Part shown: positions 26,222-34,621 of the stretch, in pieces | Numbering within the stretch: position 1 is the first letter of the stretch | Layout: each line of letters starts with the position of its first letter | Assembly (NCBI GenBank): GCA_023423695.1 | Contig: JAFAFA010000147.1 | Span: 1 to 64,000 of the forward strand | Source of the DNA: Pseudomonadota bacterium | GTDB lineage: Bacteria; Pseudomonadota; Alphaproteobacteria; Azospirillales; Azospirillaceae | DNA: 64,000 bases | Direction of reading: 5' to 3' | Notes under the pieces: generated by a model | The model's input: only the letters and a program-made list of their open reading frames with translations | What the model was told of the DNA's origin: nothing | The model's database searches: none | Translations under genes and position numbers: made by a program

Positions 26222-27448
26222 TTGGACATCAGCGTTACCATCGCACAGGATCTCTGCGATGCCATCGGCCGTGAACTGGATGCCGTCGTGTCCTTCATCG
26301 GCAAGGGCGGCACCGTCGCCGCCTCCACCGCGCGGGAGCGGGTCGGCACCGGCCATCCGGCCGCGTCCGACATCGTCGCGCGACGGCTGGACGAACGCGC
26401 TGTCAGCCGGGAGGAGGCGGCAAAGTCGGGCGGAACGATGCGCGAGGGATACGCCATCGCCATCGATCTTGACGGCGAGCGGGTGGGGGCGCTGGCCGTC
26501 GCCGGGCCGGCCGACCAGGCCCGCCGTTTCGCCCGCCTCGCCCGCCATTGGGTTGTGGCGACCCTGCGGGCCGAGACGGCGGAAACCCGCCGCGTCGCCG
26601 TGATGCGCGACCTGTCCGACCGGGTGGAGCGCGAGGTCGGCGGGCTGTCTGCCGAACTGGCCGACGCCGGTCGCCGGCTGGAGGCGGCGGTCGCCTCCGT
26701 CCGCACCGCGGGGACCGAAGGGTTGCGCCAGACCGCCGATGCCGCCGGTGCCGCGCGCGCCGTCGACGGGTCGGTCGGTGCCATCGCCGGCATGCTCGAC
26801 CGGCTGGCCTCCACCTCCGACCAGATTTCCGGCGACACCAGCAAGGCGCGGGAAATCAGCCTCGCGGCGGCGTCCGACAGCGACCGCGCCACCACCGTCA
26901 TGAACTCCCTGCGCTCGGCGGCGGAGCAGATCGCCAGCGTGGTGAAGCTGATCAACGCCATCGCCAGCCAGACCAACCTGCTGGCGCTCAACGCCACCAT
27001 CGAGGCCGCGCGCGCGGGTGAGGCCGGGCGCGGCTTCGCCGTCGTCGCCAACGAGGTGAAGGCCCTGTCGCGCCAGACCGCCGACGCCACCAAGCAGATC
27101 GCCGATCAGGTCGCCAACCTGCAGAAGGAGACGGCGGCGGTGGACGAGGCGCTGGGCCGCATCCATTCCACCATCGGTTCGATCCAGGCGATCAACGGTA
27201 CCGTCGCCGCCGCCATCGACGAACAGGCGTCGCTGACCGCCGAGGTGGCGCGCTCGCTCGACCGCTCCCGCCAGGACGCCATGGCGGCGGAACAGCGGAT
27301 CGGCGACGCCGAACAGACACTGGGTGGGGTGACGCGCACGCTGGACGAACTGGCGACGCTGAGCCAGACCATCGCGGCGCGGGCGGGAAGCCTGGGCAGC
27401 GGGCTGGGCAGCCGGCTGTCCGACGCGCTGCGTCAGGTCCGCGGATAG
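26222..27448 (+). CDS. Soluble chemoreceptor with sugar-diacid-recognition-like sensor
   Basis: The 408-aa protein has no transmembrane segment. Residues about 1-118 resemble the Diacid_rec (CdaR/SdaR N-terminal) sensor: 'AQDLCDAIGRELDAVVSFIG', the short strand-turn 'GTVAASTARERVGTGHP', and 'GYAIAIDLDGERVGALAVAG'. A chemoreceptor signalling domain follows (about 170-400), including the conserved tip 'SQTNLLALNATIEAARAGEA', 'GFAVVANEVKALSRQTA' and flanking helices. It should signal to CheA/CheW from the cytoplasm, possibly in response to sugar diacids or glycolate-like compounds. The start is a TTG at 26222 preceded by GGGGAGAAGC; no ATG fits the domain boundary. The gene overlaps the convergent methyltransferase by 16 bp. 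Confidence 0.78.
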   Translation: MDISVTIAQDLCDAIGRELDAVVSFIGKGGTVAASTARERVGTGHPAASDIVARRLDERAVSREEAAKSGGTMREGYAIAIDLDGERVGALAVAGPADQARRFARLARHWVVATLRAETAETRRVAVMRDLSDRVEREVGGLSAELADAGRRLEAAVASVRTAGTEGLRQTADAAGAARAVDGSVGAIAGMLDRLASTSDQISGDTSKAREISLAAASDSDRATTVMNSLRSAAEQIASVVKLINAIASQTNLLALNATIEAARAGEAGRGFAVVANEVKALSRQTADATKQIADQVANLQKETAAVDEALGRIHSTIGSIQAINGTVAAAIDEQASLTAEVARSLDRSRQDAMAAEQRIGDAEQTLGGVTRTLDELATLSQTIAARAGSLGSGLGSRLSDALRQVRG

Positions 27449-28242
27449 GGCTGCCGGTCCACCGGGTCGCCGCCGGGGCCGGTGATGATGCGGGCGCTGC
27501 CGCTTCGCGCGGCAGGGGCCGCACCGCCCGGCAGCGGCACGATCAGCCGGCGCTTCACCGGCTGCTGCGCCGCCCGGCGCGACACCCCGGCGAAGATCTG
27601 CTTCGACGCCTCGATCATCGTCACCCCGGCGAAGGCCTTGAACCAGCGCACGCCCACCTCTTCCCAGGCCGGCGCCGTCTTTTGCAGGAAATGCGAGCGC
27701 AGCGGCGGCATGAACAGGGCGTGGCGGGTGCGTTCCGGCACGAACATGGTGTCGCGCAGCACCTGCTTCAGCTGCGAGGCCGAATAGGGGAAGCCATGGC
27801 CGAAGGGCGTCCAGTCGGCGCGCGCCCACAGGCCGCGGCGGTTCGGCACCACGGCCAGCACCCGGCCGCCGCCTGCCAGCACGCGCCAGATCTCGCGCAT
27901 CATCGGCCGCAGCTGTTCCGTGCCCTCCAGACCGTGGACCAGCAGGACGCGGTCGATGGTGTTGTCGCCGAAGGGCAGGTCGGCCTCGTCGCCCAGCGCC
28001 ACCATGCCCGGCCCCTCCGTCGGCCAGAAGCTGACGCCCTGGCTGGCCGGCATCACGGCGACCACCCGGTCCGCCTCACCCATGAAGGGGCGCAGATACG
28101 GGGTGGTGTAGCCGACGCCCAGCACGATCTGGTCGCGCACGTCCGGCCAGATGGTGCGGATGCGCCGGCGGATCATCCGCTGGGCGGTCCTCCCCAATCC
28201 GGACTCGTAGAACTCCCTCAGATCGACGATATCTGTGTACAT
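27433..28242 (-). CDS. Class I SAM-dependent methyltransferase
   Basis: The 269-aa protein has a Rossmann methyltransferase fold: motif I is modified ('QIVLGVGYTTPYLRPFMG' rather than the usual DxGxGxG), followed by acidic motif II/III ('MVALGDEADLPFGDNTID') and motif IV 'RVLLVHGLEG'. 'MREIWRVLAGGGRVLAVVPN' is a typical Methyltransf_11 segment. A basic, low-complexity tail follows from about residue 220. The substrate is not known. This subtype is commonly found next to gloB in alphaproteobacteria, as here (divergent, 54 bp apart). The ATG is at 28242. The 3' end overlaps the chemoreceptor gene. Confidence 0.8.
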   Translation of the reverse strand: MYTDIVDLREFYESGLGRTAQRMIRRRIRTIWPDVRDQIVLGVGYTTPYLRPFMGEADRVVAVMPASQGVSFWPTEGPGMVALGDEADLPFGDNTIDRVLLVHGLEGTEQLRPMMREIWRVLAGGGRVLAVVPNRRGLWARADWTPFGHGFPYSASQLKQVLRDTMFVPERTRHALFMPPLRSHFLQKTAPAWEEVGVRWFKAFAGVTMIEASKQIFAGVSRRAAQQPVKRRLIVPLPGGAAPAARSGSARIITGPGGDPVDRQPYPRT

Positions 28243-28296
28243 GGTATCCCAAGCGTAACACGGGTTTCGTATCGCAACAGCAGGGAGTCCGCTGCC

Positions 28297-29064
28297 GTGG
28301 AGGTCATTCTCGTTCCGGCTTTCGCCGACAATTACATTTATGTGCTGCGCGACGCGGCATCCGGCAAGGTCGGAGTCGTCGATCCCGGCGAAGCCGCACC
28401 GGTGCAGGCGGAACTGGAGCGGCGCGGCTGGGCCCTGACCCACATCTTCCTGACCCATCACCACAACGACCATATCGGCGGCGTGGCGGAACTGAAAGCC
28501 CGCCACCGCGCCACTGTGATCGGCGCCCGTGCCGACGCCCACCGCATCCCCGACCTGGACGTTGCGCTCAGCGACGGCGACCGCACGGTGTTCGGGGAGC
28601 AGACCGCCCGCGTCATCGCCGTTCCCGGCCACACCAGCGGCCACATCGCCTTCTGGTTCGAGGCGGCCGAGACTCTGTTCAGCGGCGACACCCTGTTCTC
28701 GCTCGGCTGCGGACGCCTGTTCGAAGGCACGCCGGCCCAGATGTGGGAGTCGCTGCAAAGCCTGCGGTCGCTGACCGATTCGACCCGCGTCTATTGCGGC
28801 CACGAGTACACCCAGTCCAACGGCCGCTTCGCTCTGACCGTCGACCCGGACAATTCCGCCCTTCAGCAGCGCATGGACGAGGTCGCGGCATTGCGAGAGC
28901 GCAACCAGCCGACGATCCCGACCACCATCGGCCTGGAACGCCGGACCAACCCCTTCCTGCGCGCCGACGACCCCGGCGTGCAGTCCGCCATCGGCCTGCC
29001 CGGCGCCCCGGCGGTGGAGGTCTTCACCGAACTCCGCCACCGCAAGGACCATTTCCGCGGGTAA
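28297..29064 (+). CDS. gloB: Hydroxyacylglutathione hydrolase (glyoxalase II)
   Basis: GloB hydrolyses S-D-lactoylglutathione to D-lactate and glutathione, completing methylglyoxal detoxification. The 255-aa product has the metallo-beta-lactamase zinc motif THHHNDH (53-59), 'VPGHTSGHI', 'FSGDTLFSLGCGRLFEG', 'YCGHEYTQSN' and the C-terminal glutathione-binding segment ending 'FTELRHRKDHFRG'. The start is GTG 28297 preceded by AGGGAG; no ATG fits. A hairpin shared with the convergent DUF4175 gene follows. Confidence 0.95.
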   Translation: MEVILVPAFADNYIYVLRDAASGKVGVVDPGEAAPVQAELERRGWALTHIFLTHHHNDHIGGVAELKARHRATVIGARADAHRIPDLDVALSDGDRTVFGEQTARVIAVPGHTSGHIAFWFEAAETLFSGDTLFSLGCGRLFEGTPAQMWESLQSLRSLTDSTRVYCGHEYTQSNGRFALTVDPDNSALQQRMDEVAALRERNQPTIPTTIGLERRTNPFLRADDPGVQSAIGLPGAPAVEVFTELRHRKDHFRG

Positions 29065-29073
29065 GTGACGGGA

Positions 29074-29095
29074 CCGGGCGGTCGCCGCCGCCCGG
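29074..29095. terminator. Bidirectional hairpin between gloB and DUF4175 gene
   Basis: Perfect 8-bp arms CCGGGCGG (29074-29081) and CCGCCCGG (29088-29095) with a 6-base loop lie in the 43-bp convergent gap. There is no T-run. Confidence 0.6.
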
Positions 29096-29107
29096 GGTCG
29101 CCGCCGG

Positions 29108-31837
29108 TCAGAACTGCTTCAGCAGGCGGTCGATGTAGTTGCGTTCCTCCTGCGGGCGGCCGTACTGGCCGGAGCGGCGGCGGAGTTCGTCCAGGATTTC
29201 GCGGGCGCGCTGCAGTTCCGACTGTTCCGGGATCTTCACGTCGTTGGAATCCTGCATGCCGTAACCGGACGGGCGGCGGCCCAGCGGGTCGCGGCCGCGG
29301 CCGTTCTGGCGCGGCATCTGGCCCTGCTGGCCCATCATGGCCGGTCCCTGGCCCATCATCATCTGCTGGGCCATCTGCTCGGCCATGCCCTGCATCCCCT
29401 GCTGAAGCTGCTCCATAGCCTCGGTCTGTGACGGCACGGCGGCGCCGGGGGCGCCCTGCTGCAGGGCCTGGGCGGCGTCGCGCATGGCGCGTTCGGCGCG
29501 GCCCAGCGGCTGGGGGATCTCGCCGCCCTGCTGCTCGCCCATGCGGCGCATCAGTTCGCCCAGCTGGCGGCGCAGGGCCTCCTGCTGCTCGGCCTGCTTC
29601 TGCAGGGTCGGGCTGCCGGGATTTTGCTGGCCGTTCTGCTGACCGTTCTGCTGCTGGCCGTTCTGGTTGCGGCGCTGGTTGGGCTGCCGGTTGCGCGGCT
29701 GTTCGCCCTGCTGCCCTTGCTGCTGCTGGTCCATCGACTCCTGCGACTGGCGGAAGCTCTGGTCCAGAAGCTGTTGCTGCTGCTGGGCCAGCTTCTGCAA
29801 CTGCTGCATCATCTCCCAGTTCTGGTTCTGCTGTTGGCCGTTCTGCTGGTTCATCTGGGCCATGGCGCCGGAGCGCATGTTCTCCAGCATCTGCTGCAGT
29901 TGGGACAGCATCTGGCGCGCGGCGTCGCGCGATCCCGTCTGCGCCATTTCGCGCATCTGGTCGAGCATCTGCTGCAGGTCGTTGCGGTCGGTCATCTGGT
30001 CGGCCATCTCCGGCGGGACCATGGGCAGCTGCTCGCCGCGCTGCATGGCTTCCATCATCCGCTGTTCCATGGCGTCCAGGAACTTGTCGAGCGCGGCCTG
30101 CAGCTCGTCCATCAGGCGGTTCAGCTCCTCGTCCGACGCATTCTTGTCCAGCGCTTCGGACAGCCGCTTCTCGGCGTCGCGCAGATCCTTCTCGGCCAGC
30201 GACAGGCCGCCGTCCTCGATGCGCAGCGCGGTTTCCCACATCAGCTGCTGCAGCGGGGGGATGGCCTCGGCGCTTTCATCCAGCATCAGCCGGGCTATGG
30301 CGGTGCGCATCGACAGGAAGGCGACGATGTCGTCGCCATAGGTGCCGGGCCGGGCGGAGATCTCGGCCAGCGCGCGGGCGACCTGCACCCGCGAACCCTG
30401 CGGGTTGCGGGTCAGGATCTTGCGCTGGTTCACGATGGCGCGGGCGACCGGGTGGTTGAAGGTCCGTTCCGGCAGGGTGATCGCCGCATCCTCCGACCGG
30501 CCGGTCTGGCCGGCGCCGTCGGTGGCGGTCAGGCGCACGGTCACCGGCATGCCGGCCCAGGGGTGGGCGGTCAGGTCCTGGAAGGATGTGCTGTGCGCCT
30601 CCTTCGGGCGGACGCCGGGCAGCGACAGCGCAAGCTCCAGCATCTCGGCGCTGTCCGCCTTCTGCTCCGCCGCTTTCCTGTCGGCGTCGGTCGCCGGCGG
30701 GACGGCCAGGGCGAGGCGGACTTGCGCCTTGAGCTCGGTCAGGCCGTAATCGTCACGGGCGGCATAGTCCAGCTTCAGGGCGCCGCGTTCGGCAGCCGAT
30801 GGCGGGCTGGCATGTGCGACGATGGGCGCGCGGTCCGGCACCACCTGGATCGGCCAGGAGCCGAGCGTGCGGCCGCCCTGGGTGACGGAGATGCGGGTGC
30901 CGCCGGTCACCGGCCTTTGCACCTGGAAATTGGTGGAATCCACCGCTTCGAACAGGCCGGTCTGGTCGCCGGCCTCCAGGCTGGGGGTGCCGCTGCCGCC
31001 GGTGACGCGGGCCAGCACGAGGCTGCCCTGCGGGATGTGGACCGGCTGGTCGGCCGACTGCTGGCTGTGCGCCTGCTTGCTGGCTCCCTGCTGGCCGGGG
31101 GGCGTTCCGGCGGCCGAGCTTGCGGTGGTGGCGGTGGACCCGGATTTCAGGAAGACCGGCGGCAGGCCGGTATACTCGGGCGGGTTGATCCAGAGGTCGA
31201 GCGTGGCCGTGGCCGTGGCGGTGCCGCCGTCCAGCCGCGGGGTCAGGGCGGCGGCCACCCGCGGGCGCCAATCGCCCCAGGCGGCGGCCCCCGCCACCAC
31301 CAGCGCCAGGATCACAAGGGCGCGCAGGGCGTAGCGGTCGTGCGACGGAACCTCGGTCCCCGGCCAGGCGACGCGCAGTTTGCGCATCGCGGCGCGGACG
31401 CGCTCCTGGTGCAGGCGCCACAGGGCCTGGGCCATCGGATCGTTGCCGGCGGGGCGGTCGCGCAGTGTGTGCAGCGGTCGGTGGTCCAGGCCGCTGTCGC
31501 GTTCCAGTCGCCGTCGCGCCTCATCCTCGGCCGGGGCGCGGAAGCGCCGGACGCCGAGGACGAGCGACAGCAGGAAGGCCGCGGCGAGCGCCAGCAGCGC
31601 CAGCACATGCAGCCAGCCCGGCAACAGGATCAGCAGATTCAGCAGGGCCAGCGCCAGAAAGGCGCCCAGCACGGACAGCGGCGCCCACAGCGCAGGCCCC
31701 AGCCTTTCCCATAACAGCGCCGCGCGCGCCTGGGCCAGCCTGAAGCGCGGCTCCCTCACGCCGTCGCCCGCCAAACCGTCGTTGGCTGCTCGGCTTGGGC
31801 CTAGTCCGGAGTCGCCGCGTCGCTCGTTCTGCTTCAT
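29108..31837 (-). CDS. DUF4175/TIGR02302-family membrane protein
   Basis: This 909-aa protein belongs to a family largely restricted to alphaproteobacteria whose function is not established. It has two or three N-terminal transmembrane helices (about 50-95 and again about 165-185). A large, probably periplasmic part follows ('INPPEYTGLPPVFL' and Ig-like strand-rich segments), then a long charged helical region. From about residue 620 to 770 there is a Gln/Asn/Met-rich low-complexity segment with runs such as QQQQQLLDQ and NGQQQNGQQNGQQ. The C-terminal 60 residues ('PEQSELQRAREILDELRRR') are conserved in the family. The strong GGAGGGGG site supports ATG 31837. It probably acts in the envelope; there is no operon partner. 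Confidence 0.85.
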   Translation of the reverse strand: MKQNERRGDSGLGPSRAANDGLAGDGVREPRFRLAQARAALLWERLGPALWAPLSVLGAFLALALLNLLILLPGWLHVLALLALAAAFLLSLVLGVRRFRAPAEDEARRRLERDSGLDHRPLHTLRDRPAGNDPMAQALWRLHQERVRAAMRKLRVAWPGTEVPSHDRYALRALVILALVVAGAAAWGDWRPRVAAALTPRLDGGTATATATLDLWINPPEYTGLPPVFLKSGSTATTASSAAGTPPGQQGASKQAHSQQSADQPVHIPQGSLVLARVTGGSGTPSLEAGDQTGLFEAVDSTNFQVQRPVTGGTRISVTQGGRTLGSWPIQVVPDRAPIVAHASPPSAAERGALKLDYAARDDYGLTELKAQVRLALAVPPATDADRKAAEQKADSAEMLELALSLPGVRPKEAHSTSFQDLTAHPWAGMPVTVRLTATDGAGQTGRSEDAAITLPERTFNHPVARAIVNQRKILTRNPQGSRVQVARALAEISARPGTYGDDIVAFLSMRTAIARLMLDESAEAIPPLQQLMWETALRIEDGGLSLAEKDLRDAEKRLSEALDKNASDEELNRLMDELQAALDKFLDAMEQRMMEAMQRGEQLPMVPPEMADQMTDRNDLQQMLDQMREMAQTGSRDAARQMLSQLQQMLENMRSGAMAQMNQQNGQQQNQNWEMMQQLQKLAQQQQQLLDQSFRQSQESMDQQQQGQQGEQPRNRQPNQRRNQNGQQQNGQQNGQQNPGSPTLQKQAEQQEALRRQLGELMRRMGEQQGGEIPQPLGRAERAMRDAAQALQQGAPGAAVPSQTEAMEQLQQGMQGMAEQMAQQMMMGQGPAMMGQQGQMPRQNGRGRDPLGRRPSGYGMQDSNDVKIPEQSELQRAREILDELRRRSGQYGRPQEERNYIDRLLKQF

Positions 31838-32016
31838 GCCGCCCCCTCCGCGCCGAAATGCAGCCGGTCCGCCGCCGCCCACCGATACTGCTGCGCGCTT
31901 CAATCATATAGGCGCCACCGATTGATTTTGCCCACCGGCGCGATGGTACAGCCCATCATTGCGCAGTGGCGAAACTATGGCGCGAAATTCTGAAGGGGAA
32001 ACAGGCGGTTGCAGAT

Positions 32017-32955
32017 TCAGTCGCCGTCGCCGGGCGGCAGCGGCTGGGACGCGGCGGCACGGCGCCGGGTCTCGCGATGCAGGATGTAGAGGCCGCTCGC
32101 CATCACCACCGCGGCCCCGACCGCCATGGTGCCCGTCGGCACCTCCCCCCAGATCAGCCAGCCGAAGCCGACCGCCAGCAGAAGCGAGGTGTAGTTCAGC
32201 GGCGCCACCACCGCGGCCGGCGCCAGCGAATAGGCGCGCGTCAGCATCAACTGCCCGCAGCCGCCCAGCAGGCCGGTCGCCACCAGCAGAAGCCAGTCCA
32301 TCGGCTCCGGCGTGACCCAGGAAAAGGGCAGGGTCAGCCCGAGGAGGACGGTGGTCAGAAGAGTGAAATAGAAGACGATGGTGTCCGGCGGCTCCGTCCG
32401 GCTCAACTGGCGGATGGCGATCATCGCCAGCGCGTTCGTCAGCGCGCCGAACAGCGCGATGATGGCACCCAGGTTCAGCACGTCGCCGCTGGGCTGTACG
32501 ATGATCAGCACGCCGGCGAAGCCGACCAGCACCGCGCTCCAGCGGTGGATGCCGACCTTCTCGCTCAGCAGCGGCACCGACAGCGCGGTGAGGAACAGCG
32601 GGGCGGCGAAGTTCAGCGCGATGGCATCGCCCAGCGGCAGCAGGTGGAACGACCAGAACATGGCGACCATGGTGGTCAGCCCGATCAGCGACCGCCCCAT
32701 ATGGCCCCAGGGATAGCGGGTGTACAGTGTGGACGCGAAGCCCTTGCCCAGATGGATCGACAGGCAGACCGGGATCAGTGCGAACAGGCTGCGGAAGAAC
32801 ATCACCTCGGTCACCGGGAAGCGGTCCATCAGGAGCTTCGCCAGGACGTTCATCAGCGAGAAGAACAGCACCGAAGCCAGCATCGAACCGATGCCGAGCG
32901 GGGTGTTGTCGATGCGCTTGTGCGGCTTGGAGAGGGTTTGCGGCGGGACTGTCAC
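32017..32955 (-). CDS. EamA-family (DMT) transporter
   Basis: The 312-aa inner-membrane protein has ten predicted helices arranged as two EamA repeats. Typical segments are 'SVLFFSLMNVLAKLLMD', 'FFRSLFALIPV' and, in the second half, 'RAYSLAPAAVVAPLNYTSLL'. Relatives export amino acids, purines or other metabolites; the substrate here cannot be named. The start is a GTG at 32955. A short Arg-rich cytoplasmic tail follows the last helix. It stands alone downstream of the FlaF-like gene. Confidence 0.87.
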   Translation of the reverse strand: MTVPPQTLSKPHKRIDNTPLGIGSMLASVLFFSLMNVLAKLLMDRFPVTEVMFFRSLFALIPVCLSIHLGKGFASTLYTRYPWGHMGRSLIGLTTMVAMFWSFHLLPLGDAIALNFAAPLFLTALSVPLLSEKVGIHRWSAVLVGFAGVLIIVQPSGDVLNLGAIIALFGALTNALAMIAIRQLSRTEPPDTIVFYFTLLTTVLLGLTLPFSWVTPEPMDWLLLVATGLLGGCGQLMLTRAYSLAPAAVVAPLNYTSLLLAVGFGWLIWGEVPTGTMAVGAAVVMASGLYILHRETRRRAAASQPLPPGDGD

Positions 32956-33079
32956 GGTGCGCCGAGCCTACCAAGCGAAAACGCCCGCGTCACGGTGTCG
33001 CGACGCGGGCGGTCATGTTCATGGGGTATGGCGGCGTTGCGAAAACCCGCCAAGCCCGCCGTCTAACCGACTGAGGTGC

Positions 33080-33625
33080 TTAAACTTTGAACAGGCCGGA
33101 GACCTCGGCCTCGGCGCGCAACCAGTGCTCCTGCTCGCGCCCTTCCGGGCGGCCGTCCTCTTCCCAGATCTGATAGGCGCGTTCCTGGATCATCCGGTTG
33201 CGCTGGCCGCTCAGCAGGCCTTCGGCGATGTTCATGTTCAAGCGGGCCAGCGAGACCAGCTTGCTCGTCTCGATGGCGCCCTGGGTCGCCAGCATGGTGG
33301 TGGAGACGACATACTGCGCCAGATTGCGCAGGTTGGCCTTCACCTCCGGCTCGACCGGGCAGTCGCCGTTCAGCAGGACGGTCTTGATCGCGATCCACAG
33401 CTTCAGATTCTGGTCCAGCGCGATGCTGACCTTCTCCGGAGAATCCGATTCCAGAAGGCTGCTGGCCGCCTGCAGCAGGACGATGCTGTCCTGTTCCACC
33501 GACGCGAAGTTGGTCCGCAGGATGATGTCGGCCCAGCTTTCCACCGGCGCTTCGAAGACGGGCGCGGCAGCGGAAGGAGCGGTTGCGGGAGCAGCGGAGG
33601 CGGCGGTCTTGCGCTTGGTGGCCAT
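33080..33625 (-). CDS. FlaF-like / DUF2934 two-part protein
   Basis: The 181-aa protein has three visible parts. Residues 1-30 are an Ala/Pro/Lys-rich leader. Residues about 60-138 resemble the FlaF flagellin-regulator fold ('IALDQNLKLWIAIKTVLLN', then PEVKANLRNLAQYVV). Residues about 145-175 are a DUF2934 motif ('RAYQIWEEDGRPEGREQEHW'). FlaF proteins are normally about 110-130 aa and lack the DUF2934 end. DUF2934 occurs in many small alphaproteobacterial proteins of unknown role. No flagellar gene is near. Phasin or stress-granule roles are alternatives. The ATG at 33625 is preceded by GGGGAA. It is a confident gene of uncertain function. Confidence 0.6.
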   Translation of the reverse strand: MATKRKTAASAAPATAPSAAAPVFEAPVESWADIILRTNFASVEQDSIVLLQAASSLLESDSPEKVSIALDQNLKLWIAIKTVLLNGDCPVEPEVKANLRNLAQYVVSTTMLATQGAIETSKLVSLARLNMNIAEGLLSGQRNRMIQERAYQIWEEDGRPEGREQEHWLRAEAEVSGLFKV

Positions 33626-33760
33626 GGTGGGTTCCCCGGGGAGCGTTCGGTCCGCGTCCACTTGAGCCAACCATGTTTAAAATGCAGTTAAGACGCTACC
33701 GCTGCGCGCGTTTTCCTACCGTCAGACGGCGCGACACGATGTCCTGCCGCGCCGGCGGGG

Positions 33761-34420
33761 TCAGGGGCCGCCGAAAGGCAAACGGTAATAAAAGCCGAAG
33801 ACGTTGTTGGTGCCCGACGCCGGATCCCCTGCGGCGGCATCGTTGACGATGCGGCTGTAACCCAGGCTGAAGCGGGAATTGTTGTCGAATTGGTATCCCA
33901 GTTCCAGCTGCGAGCGGAATTCGGTGGTGGGCGCGCCCTCCCGCCGCACGGTGGGCAGGGTGCCGGCGCCGACGCTGGGCGTGAAGACGAAGGAGCCGAG
34001 CGGGACATCGATCAGCACGCCGCCCATGATGCCGGCCAGCCCGCCGGAAACACCGGCGCTTCCCGTGCCGGGCAGCCCACCGGCCAGCCCGGTCACGGCG
34101 CCGCGCGGGGTCAGGCTGCTTCCGGTGCCCGGCCCGATCCAGGGCTGCACGCTGGCATAGCCTTCGATCTGCGGAATCAGCGAGCCGCCGATCCGCATCT
34201 TGCTGTTGAGGATGGTGAGGCTGCTTTCGGCCGGCGGCTGCAGGCTGTAGGCGAGGCCGCCCAGCGCCCAATTGCCGAACCGCCCGTCGGCGTCGATCGT
34301 CTGTGCCGCTGCCGGTCCCGCGAGGATGCACGAAAGGATGCCGGCGAGCGCACCGGCGATCGGGCCGCCCCGCGTCGCGGCGGGTGTGCTGTGCGTCAGG
34401 TGGCTGAACAGGCGGTTCAC
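33761..34420 (-). CDS. Predicted exported outer-membrane-type protein
   Basis: The family of this 219-aa protein is not recognised. It has a signal-peptide-like N-terminus (hydrophobic stretch ending LAGPAAA near residue 40). The mature part is rich in Gly, Ser and Thr, with alternating hydrophobic strands ('FVFTPSVGAGTLP', 'QLELGYQFDNNSRFSLGYSR'), and it ends in 'GFYYRLPFGGP' with aromatic residues, as in outer-membrane beta-barrels. It resembles autotransporter-barrel or acyloxyacyl-hydrolase-like small porins. I chose GTG 34420 because GGAGGG lies 5 bases upstream; an ATG at 34480 has no such site. No operon partner is seen. Confidence 0.6.
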   Translation of the reverse strand: MNRLFSHLTHSTPAATRGGPIAGALAGILSCILAGPAAAQTIDADGRFGNWALGGLAYSLQPPAESSLTILNSKMRIGGSLIPQIEGYASVQPWIGPGTGSSLTPRGAVTGLAGGLPGTGSAGVSGGLAGIMGGVLIDVPLGSFVFTPSVGAGTLPTVRREGAPTTEFRSQLELGYQFDNNSRFSLGYSRIVNDAAAGDPASGTNNVFGFYYRLPFGGP

Positions 34421-34621
34421 GGGCACCCTCCGGTGACGCGTCGGCTCTGGCAAACGCATTCTGCAAGCGGTCTGGACCATGCGGTCCGGCCACTATAACG
34501 ATGGGGCGTTGCCGTCGTCCCATGGTGTATCGGCGCTACCCCTAGGATGTCGTGATTGGCATTGGTGTTTCAACCACGAAAGCAGAAGCGGTGCGGGACG
34601 CTGCACTGTTATGATCGCGTC

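Noticed and set aside
29620..29860. Tandem CTG/TTG-rich DNA as a simple repeat
   Set aside because: It is explained by the Gln/Asn-rich coding segment of the DUF4175 protein.
33061..33079. The complement reads like a tRNA D-arm (CCTCAGTCGGTTAGAC)
   Set aside because: No matching acceptor stem, anticodon arm or T-arm (GGTTCGA) follows, so a tRNA cannot be folded. It may be chance or a remnant.
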